Below, piece after piece: positions 51,987 through 57,681 of a DNA stretch of 64,000 nt. The position numbers and the translations under genes were made by a program. The DNA comes from Planctomycetota bacterium (GTDB taxonomy: Bacteria > Planctomycetota > Phycisphaerae > Phycisphaerales > UBA1924): contig JACTNA010000031.1 of the NCBI GenBank assembly GCA_014584315.1, forward strand, positions 1-64,000, in the 5' to 3' direction. The notes beneath the pieces are model-generated. The model saw only the letters and a list, made by a program, of their open reading frames with translations. It was not told the DNA's origin and ran no database searches. Each line of letters opens with the position of its first letter. The stretch's first letter is position 1.

Positions 51987-52820
51987 CTACGGCCCCGGCT
52001 CGTCGTCAAACAGCACGTTGCTGTCCGATTCGCCGGGCCATCCGAGCCCCACCCGGCCGGCCTCGGGCTGGTACAGCCCGCTGGACCATGTGAAGGTCCG
52101 GGCCGCGGCCGAGGCGTGGCCGTCGAGCCAGACGACGTTGGCGCGTCCATCGCGTCGGGAGGCGTGGCGAAAGTGGATCGAGGGGTCGGCGCGTGCCTCG
52201 GCGCCCCAGTCGGGGTGGAATCGAGGCTCGGCGAAGGAGTACTCGACGACGCCGCCGACGCCGTTGGAGCCGACGAACGCGGCGTCCGCGAAGGCGATCG
52301 TTGCGCCGGGCGTGGCGAAGCGTTCGCGCGATGAGCCGGCGAGATCGGTGACGAGCGGGCGCGTGCCGTCGCTCGCCCGCGCGCGCACCACCCCGGCGTA
52401 CGCGTTGTTGTAGCCGTACCCTCCCGCCGACCGCTCGAATCCCGCGCCGGATTCGGCGAGCGTGCGCAGCGCTCCGGCGAAAGTGGGGCACTCCCGCACG
52501 AGCGTTGTGCCGAGGTGCTCGCTGAGCGTGCCGCCTTCGGGCCGGAACGGATCGGCGGCCTTGTCGCGGGATCCGTGCCAGCGCGTGAGGTTCCGCAGCA
52601 TGTCGGGCGCACCCGGGGCGAGCGATCCGCCGTTGTCGTTCGCGTACAGGTCGTTCGCGGCCTGCACGTGCCGCAGATTCGAGAGGCACGCGGCCGACCG
52701 ACCCGCCTCGCGTGCCCCCGCCAGCCCGGGCGCGAGCAGTCCCGCGAGCAGCGCGATGATGGCGACGACGATGAGGAGTTCGAGGAGCGTGAAGGCATGT
52801 GGGACGGGCGCGCGATTCAC
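51987..52820 (-). CDS. type IV pseudopilin-like protein (prepilin N-terminus, H-X9-DG type)
   Basis: 277 residues. A short leader ends at A9, then FTLLELLIVVAIIALLAG: the prepilin-peptidase site and the hydrophobic helix with Glu at +5. The usual Gly before the cut is Ala here, which is tolerated in some pilins. NLRHVQAANDLYANDNGG and the C-terminal RHASRRDGRANVVWLDGH are typical of the large planctomycete and verrucomicrobial prepilin-like family. GTG 52820 overlaps the stop of the FGNAF gene (GTGA), so translation is coupled. It is the third gene downstream of the cobalamin riboswitch. It may place or present the surface proteins encoded upstream; that is inference. Confidence 0.87.
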   Translation of the reverse strand: MNRAPVPHAFTLLELLIVVAIIALLAGLLAPGLAGAREAGRSAACLSNLRHVQAANDLYANDNGGSLAPGAPDMLRNLTRWHGSRDKAADPFRPEGGTLSEHLGTTLVRECPTFAGALRTLAESGAGFERSAGGYGYNNAYAGVVRARASDGTRPLVTDLAGSSRERFATPGATIAFADAAFVGSNGVGGVVEYSFAEPRFHPDWGAEARADPSIHFRHASRRDGRANVVWLDGHASAAARTFTWSSGLYQPEAGRVGLGWPGESDSNVLFDDEPGP

Positions 52821-53932
52821 GGCCAGGGCCTCGCGGATTGCGGCGCGGCGACACCCGCGCCGGAGCCGGGCTTGAGAGGCCGGACGATGGCGACGCCGCC
52901 GATCTCGGCGGACGACTCGCCGAAGGGCGTTCGCACCACGTTACACGCCGTCGTGATGCGGATGAAGTCGAACCCCGGCAACATCGCGGGCAGGCCGGTC
53001 GCCGGATCGACCGCCCACGCGATGTCGAAGGCATCGCCCCCCCCGGAGCCGGGCGTGACGCCGACCTCGAAGGGGTCGTCGGGGATGGTGTAGAAGCGCT
53101 CGGGCGTGATGGTCGGGTCGTCGATCACGTTGTTGCCGGTCAGATCGCCGAGCACGAGCGTCGGGGACAGATCGGCGTAGCCCCACGCGCCCTCTTCGGT
53201 CGCCCACGGCCCGTTGGGATTGTCGAGCACGGGAGATGCTCCCTCGAAGACCGCGGGGGGGGGGCGGTACGCCCACGTCGTCCAGGTCCCCGACGCCCCG
53301 AACGGCAGCCACGACGAGTGGTGCGGCGGCCAGGTCGGGTCGGCGACGTCGTCGTCCCACGTCTGCCAGTCGAGATGCGCGGCCGGAGGCAGCGCGAGGT
53401 GCGACCCGGGCATCACGAACCACGGATCGTCCGGGATGCCGTTGCCGTTCGCGTCGAGGCTGATCTCGACCGTCGCCGCTTCGGCCCAGCGTCGGTTCGG
53501 GTCGCCGCCGACCCAGAACGCGTTGCCGAAGACGATGAAGTCGAGTCCCATCGGGTTCTTCGGGTCGTTCATCACGCGGCGGTCGAAGCCGAGCGTGATG
53601 GAGCCGCCGAAGCCGCCGAGGGTGGCGACCTTGGTGTCGTCGCCGTCGAGGGTGCCTCCGCCGACGGGCGGGCCGAGGGCGCGGGTCGGGTCGCTGAACG
53701 CCGGGTGCCGCACGAACTGTCCCGGCGCGGGGCTGTAGTCGAGGACGCGCGTGGCGAACCAGGACGCCTCCTGGGCGAGCGCGGCCTGCGGCGAGGCGCT
53801 CACTACAGAGGCCCAGAGAGCACAGAGCGGGACACAGCCACGAAAGTTCCGTGGCCGCCGCCCCGTGCGCTCGCCACGCTGCCTCGCTGCCACTTCGCCA
53901 CTCTGCCACTTCTTGCGTGAGGCCTTACGCAT
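52817..53932 (-). CDS. secreted FGNAF-motif protein, B12-regulated operon
   Basis: 371 residues with a long basic leader and a hydrophobic segment (CALWASVVSASPQAALAQ) that should act as signal peptide. The mature part has LGGFGGSITLGFDRRV, FIVFGNAFWVGG and SLDANGNGIPDDPWFVMPGS. The order GGFGG-GFD, FGNAF, DxNGNGxPDDxWFxxxGS recurs in surface proteins of Bacteroidetes as I recall, some near B12 uptake genes. Asp-rich loops may bind calcium. ATG 53932 overlaps the propeller gene's stop by 8 bases with GGAGG upstream. No PEP-CTERM tail or lipobox. Ligand binding, possibly cobalamin, is inferred from the operon. Confidence 0.75.
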   Translation of the reverse strand: MRKASRKKWQSGEVAARQRGERTGRRPRNFRGCVPLCALWASVVSASPQAALAQEASWFATRVLDYSPAPGQFVRHPAFSDPTRALGPPVGGGTLDGDDTKVATLGGFGGSITLGFDRRVMNDPKNPMGLDFIVFGNAFWVGGDPNRRWAEAATVEISLDANGNGIPDDPWFVMPGSHLALPPAAHLDWQTWDDDVADPTWPPHHSSWLPFGASGTWTTWAYRPPPAVFEGASPVLDNPNGPWATEEGAWGYADLSPTLVLGDLTGNNVIDDPTITPERFYTIPDDPFEVGVTPGSGGGDAFDIAWAVDPATGLPAMLPGFDFIRITTACNVVRTPFGESSAEIGGVAIVRPLKPGSGAGVAAPQSARPWP

Positions 53933-55001
53933 CGCGCCGCCTCCGTGCCGCGAGGGCGGTGAGCGCGAGGATCGAGAGCGTCGCCGGCGCGGGGACGGTC
54001 GCGAACCACTCGCTGCCGTCGAAGGCGTACAGCTCGCCGGTCGAGGCGTTGTACGAGGCCGAGAAGAACGCGAACCCGCCGGTCGGCGGCAGGAGCATGC
54101 GCATCTGGAGCGGGTCGTTGCGGTCGATCGGCCCGAGGCCCGCCAGCGCGTCGGCGATCGCACCGGCCCCGATCACGCCGAGGTAGCCGGAGTCGCCCTC
54201 GGCGTAGTCCCCCCCCCCGACGGCGAGGTTGCCGAAGGCGTCGATCGCGAGCGAGACGCCGCTGAGGACGTCGCCGATGAGCACGCCCTGCGACTCGAAG
54301 TCCGCTGGGCCGTGCTGCCATGCCGCCGGTTCGAAGGCCTTGATCCACCCTGTGTCCGATGCGCCGCCGTAGCCGAAGCCGTTGGCGGTGTAGAGGCGTC
54401 CGGCGTTGTCGAACGCGACGCCCGCGGACGCCCCGGCGATGTTCTCGACGATGGTGACATTGACGGGCGAGCCGGGGTCGCTCGTCACGTCGAGCAGTGT
54501 GACCCGCGACGGCGACCCGAAGTCGCCCGCGGTCAGGGCGAGCCTCCCGTCGTGCGACCAGGCCCCGTGGTAGTGGGGGAGGTCGTAGTAGGACGCGACG
54601 CCGGGCGTGAGCGTCGTGGGCGCGCCGGGCGTGCCGAGCGCATCGACGCTGAAGACGACCACGGGCCGCCCGAACCCCGTGCCCACCGCGATCGTCCCCG
54701 TCGGCCCGACCGCGACGAAGGCCGGGTCGCTCCCACCCCCTGTCTTGCCGGCGTCGAAGACCGCGACCTCGTCGAACGCGCCCGAACCCACGCCGCTCTC
54801 GACGAACACGCTGTTGCCGGTGACGGCGAGCATCCGGCCGTCGGGGAGCGCGCCGCCCATCACCTGGTAACTCTGCGGCCCGATCGGCGGCGGCGTGACC
54901 GCCCGCCACGACTGCCCGTACCGCTCGAAGGCGTCCGCGGTCGCCGGCGACGCGACACCCAGCATGGCCGCCGCCGCGCACGACACAACCACCGTTCTCA
55001 T
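53925..55001 (-). CDS. PEP-CTERM beta-propeller-like surface protein, first gene of the B12-riboswitch operon
   Basis: 358 residues. The signal peptide spans about 1-22 (CAAAAMLGVASPATA). The body is built from about six blade-like repeats of about 45 residues (GGALPDGRMLAVTGNSVFV, FVAVGPTGTIAVGTGFG, GAWSHDGRLALTAGDFG, GVAFDNAGRLYTANGFGYGG, LAIDAFGNLAVGGGDY, SYNASTGELYAFDGSEW), a pattern typical of beta-propellers. The C-terminus VPAPATLSILALTALAARRRR-type tail is a PEP-CTERM anchor signal. ATG 55001 has GGAG upstream and lies about 200 bases after the cobalamin aptamer. BtuG, the Bacteroidetes B12-capture protein, is also a surface propeller, so a similar job is a reasonable guess. Confidence 0.8.
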   Translation of the reverse strand: MRTVVVSCAAAAMLGVASPATADAFERYGQSWRAVTPPPIGPQSYQVMGGALPDGRMLAVTGNSVFVESGVGSGAFDEVAVFDAGKTGGGSDPAFVAVGPTGTIAVGTGFGRPVVVFSVDALGTPGAPTTLTPGVASYYDLPHYHGAWSHDGRLALTAGDFGSPSRVTLLDVTSDPGSPVNVTIVENIAGASAGVAFDNAGRLYTANGFGYGGASDTGWIKAFEPAAWQHGPADFESQGVLIGDVLSGVSLAIDAFGNLAVGGGDYAEGDSGYLGVIGAGAIADALAGLGPIDRNDPLQMRMLLPPTGGFAFFSASYNASTGELYAFDGSEWFATVPAPATLSILALTALAARRRRDA

Positions 55002-55018
55002 CCCGATCACTCCGCGTT

Positions 55019-55039
55019 CGTCCCGATTCGCGCGGGACG
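55019..55039 (-). promoter_or_regulatory. hairpin next to the propeller gene ribosome site
   Basis: CGTCCCG and CGGGACG form a perfect 7-bp stem with a 7-nt loop, ending a few bases before the GCGGAG site of ATG 55001. It may be part of the riboswitch expression platform at the level of translation; no T-run terminator is seen in the leader. Confidence 0.4.
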
Positions 55040-55197
55040 GTTCCCGACCTTGCTCAGGCCGCCGCGGGGCGTGCATCGGCAGTGGGGGGCGCGCCGGGAA
55101 CGAGCGCGGAACCGCCGCCGAAGCCCCTGAACGCGGGGGCCGACCGGACCGATCGGAGGCTCGGGCGTTGCGCCGCGCGCACGCCCTCGCGTCCGGC

Positions 55198-55405
55198 CAT
55201 CGGCAGGTCTTCCGGCTCCGGGCGCCGCGGGTCGGCCTTCCCACCGCGGCCTCGTGGGCACGCGGCAGTGGCACTCGTGGACCCGCGGAACTCGCCCGTC
55301 ACGGCGGCGCGTCCGCGGTGGAATCGGCCCGCCCGTGGGCGGAACCTCACCACACTTCCCTCTTCGCTCCGCCCGCCGCACACGCGACGGCACGGGGCAC
55401 CGATG
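55198..55405 (-). ncRNA. cobalamin (B12) riboswitch aptamer
   Basis: Read on the minus strand from 55405: CATCGG (P1 5' arm), GGGAAG at 55360 with GGTG soon after, the B12 box core GCCACTG (55272-55266), GGGAAGG (55242-55236), and GAGCCGGAAGACCTGCC (55218-55202), which matches the consensus AGCCAGGAGACCTGCC nearly exactly. CCGATG (55203-55198) then closes P1 against CATCGG over 6 bp. The aptamer begins right at the predicted transcription start. It senses adenosylcobalamin or a related form and normally lowers expression when B12 is plentiful. Confidence 0.93.
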
Positions 55406-55413
55406 ACGGGGGC

Positions 55414-55441
55414 AGCGTACCGCGCCGGAGGGCCGTGTCAA
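55414..55441 (-). promoter_or_regulatory. promoter of the B12-riboswitch operon
   Basis: A perfect TTGACA (55441-55436), a 16-base spacer and TACGCT (55419-55414). The predicted start near 55407 coincides with the 5' edge of the riboswitch. Confidence 0.7.
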
Positions 55442-55469
55442 GTGCCGCGTATCCGCAACGAGAACCCCC

Positions 55470-55497
55470 TTGCCGCCAAGGGCCTTCCATGTTAGAT
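55470..55497 (+). promoter_or_regulatory. promoter candidate of the small gene at 55526
   Basis: TTGCCG (55470-55475), 16-base spacer, TTAGAT (55492-55497). It is divergent from the B12 operon promoter. Confidence 0.45.
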
Positions 55498-55525
55498 TCG
55501 CGTCAGACCGGGAGGCGTTACGACC

Positions 55526-55732
55526 ATCGATCCGCGACTCTACGAAAAGTACAGCGGCCGGACGGGCGACCCGTACACGCGGCTCGGCCAGGCGCTGGCC
55601 AAGAACGCCAAGGCGCAGTCAGCGCGTGACGAGATGCCCAAGGGGGTGTCGGGCGGCTTCCGCGTCATGCGGATGCCGGGGATGTTCGCGCAACTCTGGT
55701 TCTGGCTCAAGGACCGTTCGCGATCGAAGTGA
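55526..55732 (+). CDS. small protein with non-canonical start
   Basis: 68 codons with a very high share of G/C third bases, ending TGA 55732, that read IDPRLYEKYSGRTGDPYTR, a Lys/Ala stretch, MPKGVSGGFRVMRMPGMFAQ and WFWLKDRSRSK. An in-frame TAG at 55493 closes the frame upstream, and there is no ATG, GTG or TTG before the coding-like part. ATC 55526 has GGGAGG 10 bases upstream and would be a rare AUC start; GTT 55517 or a base error turning GTG to GTT is the alternative. ATG 55632 inside would leave a 33-residue protein. I do not recognise the family. Confidence 0.5.
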   Translation: MDPRLYEKYSGRTGDPYTRLGQALAKNAKAQSARDEMPKGVSGGFRVMRMPGMFAQLWFWLKDRSRSK

Positions 55733-55879
55733 CGCGCGCCGTCGAACGATCGCTCGTGGAGGCTGGCGGCCTCCGGAAGGTCGGGCGGCGCCCCCACGGC
55801 CGACACCGCGGGCCGGCTGCGCTGATCGAACGGCCGCAGCCGGCAACCGTCCGATCGTTGGTGCGTATCGGCGAACGGC

Positions 55880-56338
55880 ATGGGCCGGTACCACGACAGG
55901 GCAAGAAGTCGGCGCGGTTGGGTGGCTTGCGGGTTCGTGCTGACGGGACTGTGCGTCCTCGCCGCGATGCACAACTTCGGGCAGACCTGGACGGGCTACC
56001 GGGTCAGGCTCGCCATTGCGAAGTTTGCGACGGGGTACGACGGTTGCGCGTGCGATGACTGCGGGCCGCAGTTCCTCGGCATCAGCGGGCCGAGGCGGTA
56101 CGGGTGCTTCCCGCCGGCGTTGAGGGTTGAGGACCGCGCCACGATCTGGGCCTGCGCGGCGTTCGGAACCGCCGCGGTCACGCTTGCCATTCCGCTCGCG
56201 CCTTCCGTCGCGCGCCGGCACGATCCGGACCGGTGTGCCTGGTGCGGCTACGACCTGCGCGGCCTGCCGGGGCCGATCTGTCCGGAGTGCGGACAGCGGG
56301 CGGAGCAGGCGGCGGGAATCGAGGACGAGCGAACGTGA
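55880..56338 (+). CDS. small membrane protein with planctomycete zinc ribbon
   Basis: 152 residues with two hydrophobic segments (about 15-31, WVACGFVLTGLCVLAAM; about 88-106, IWACAAFGTAAVTLAIPLA). Between them is a Cys-rich loop CACDDCGP, and a C-terminal zinc ribbon CAWCGYDLRGLP...CPECG follows. The CxxCGYDLRG..CPECG motif occurs in many planctomycete membrane proteins of unknown role. The gene at 61006 ends in a related motif. No ribosome site is clear. Confidence 0.72.
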   Translation: MGRYHDRARSRRGWVACGFVLTGLCVLAAMHNFGQTWTGYRVRLAIAKFATGYDGCACDDCGPQFLGISGPRRYGCFPPALRVEDRATIWACAAFGTAAVTLAIPLAPSVARRHDPDRCAWCGYDLRGLPGPICPECGQRAEQAAGIEDERT

Positions 56339-56358
56339 TGGCGTGAACAGGGCGACTT

Positions 56359-56481
56359 GGCGCTCGCTCGCGCTTCGTCGATCGCTGATGTTCCAAAGTG
56401 GCACTCGCTTGCGCTTCGTGCTCTGCCGATCATCAGCATCGGCACTCGCTTGCGCTTCGTGCTCTGTCCGGACTATGCGAG
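56359..56481. repeat. three tandem copies of a 41-bp repeat
   Basis: Units start at 56359, 56400 and 56441, period exactly 41. Each begins GGC(A/G)CTCGCT(T/C)GCGCTTCGT. Units 2 and 3 are identical over the first 26 bases; unit 1 is diverged. Between units 2 and 3, GCCGAT and ATCGGC form an inverted repeat. The array lies just after the zinc-ribbon gene and overlaps the 3' end of aroC by a few bases. Confidence 0.8.
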
Positions 56482-57666
56482 TGTCATCGTCGGCGGGTCG
56501 AGCGGCAGGCTGCGGGCGAGGTTCATGTAGGTGCGGAAGGCGGCGTCGAGTTCCGTCATCGAGTCCGCGGGGAACTTGTCGAGCAGGGCGCGGGCGATCT
56601 CGAAGGCGACGGCATTCTCCATCACGACGCTCGCCGCGCTCACGGCGCAGATGTCGGAGCGTTCGTACTGGCTCTGCTCGGGCTGCTTCGTGTTGAGGTT
56701 CACGCTGGGCAGGCCGCGCAGGAGCGTGGAGATCGGCTTCATCGTTCCCCGCACCACGACGGGCTGCCCGTTGGTCATGCCGCCCTCGGTGCCGCCGGCG
56801 TTGTTGGTGGGGCGCTCGAAGCCGAGGGTGCTCGTGCCGACCTTCGCGGGATCGAAGTGGATGGGGTCGTGGACCTGCGAGCCGATGCGCCGGGCGCACT
56901 CGCGTCCGAGCCCGATCTCCACGGCCTTGAAGGCCTGGATGCCCATGACGGCGAACGCGATGCGGGCGTCGAGCTTATCGCGCCAGTCCATGCACGAGCC
57001 GAGGCCGGGCGGGCAGCCGAAGACGTGCGTCTCGACGATGCCGCCGACGGTGTCCTTGTCGATCTTCGCCTGCCGGATGATCTCGCACTGGCGCTCGGTG
57101 GCGGCCGCGTCGGGGCAGTAGGTCTCGCTCGCGTCGCGCGCCGCCGCCATCTCCCGCCGGTTCTCCGGCGTGACCGCCACGTCGGTCTCCGCGTCGAGGA
57201 TGGACCGCACGAAGCCGAAGGACTCGATCCCGTACTCGCGCAGCAGGCACCGCGCCACCGCACCCGCCGCCACGCGGGCCGCGGTCTCTCGCGCGCTCGC
57301 CCGCTCCAGCGTCTCGCGGCAGTCGGTGGTGAGCCACTTCACGCTCCCGGCCAGGTCCGCGTGGCCCGGGCGCGGGCGGTGCACCGGCGGCGTCTTCTGC
57401 GCGTCGTCGATGCGCGAGTCCTTGTTGCGGACCATCATCGTGAGCGGCGAGCCGATGGTGTGGCCCTGCCGGACGCCGGAGAGGAACTCGACGCGGTCGG
57501 TCTCGATGCGTTGTCGCCCGCCGCGGCCGTACCCGCCCTGACGGCGCGAGAGTTCCGCGTTGATGAAGTCCACGTCGAGCGTGAGTCCTGCGGGCAGGCC
57601 GGTGACGGTGCACAGGACGGCAGGCCCGTGCGACTCGCCGGCCGTCTGGTAGTCGAGGCGTGGCAT
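56473..57666 (-). CDS. aroC: chorismate synthase
   Basis: Last step of the shikimate pathway: EPSP to chorismate, using reduced FMN. 397 residues with the three signatures GESHGPAVLCTVTGLPAG near 10, ERASARETAARVAAGAVAR near 120 and the C-terminal RSDICAVSAASVVMENAVAF (each read in part). RPRPGHADLAG is the conserved His loop. TATGCT stands 6 bases before ATG 57666 without a ribosome site. The 3' end runs into the 41-bp repeat. Confidence 0.96.
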   Translation of the reverse strand: MPRLDYQTAGESHGPAVLCTVTGLPAGLTLDVDFINAELSRRQGGYGRGGRQRIETDRVEFLSGVRQGHTIGSPLTMMVRNKDSRIDDAQKTPPVHRPRPGHADLAGSVKWLTTDCRETLERASARETAARVAAGAVARCLLREYGIESFGFVRSILDAETDVAVTPENRREMAAARDASETYCPDAAATERQCEIIRQAKIDKDTVGGIVETHVFGCPPGLGSCMDWRDKLDARIAFAVMGIQAFKAVEIGLGRECARRIGSQVHDPIHFDPAKVGTSTLGFERPTNNAGGTEGGMTNGQPVVVRGTMKPISTLLRGLPSVNLNTKQPEQSQYERSDICAVSAASVVMENAVAFEIARALLDKFPADSMTELDAAFRTYMNLARSLPLDPPTMTLA

Positions 57667-57672
57667 GGCGGA

Positions 57673-57678
57673 AGCATA
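57673..57678 (-). promoter_or_regulatory. -10 box of aroC, leaderless start predicted
   Basis: Minus-strand TATGCT, 6 bases before ATG 57666, adjoins the stop codon of the upstream gene. Confidence 0.55.
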
Positions 57679-57681
57679 CCG

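Noticed and set aside
54895..55629. Plus-strand 244-residue open frame through the riboswitch region
   Set aside because: It crosses the aptamer and promoter in antisense and has no protein-like features.
56359..56481. CRISPR array
   Set aside because: Three units with a 41-base period leave no spacer of 30 or more bases between conserved repeats, and no cas gene is near.
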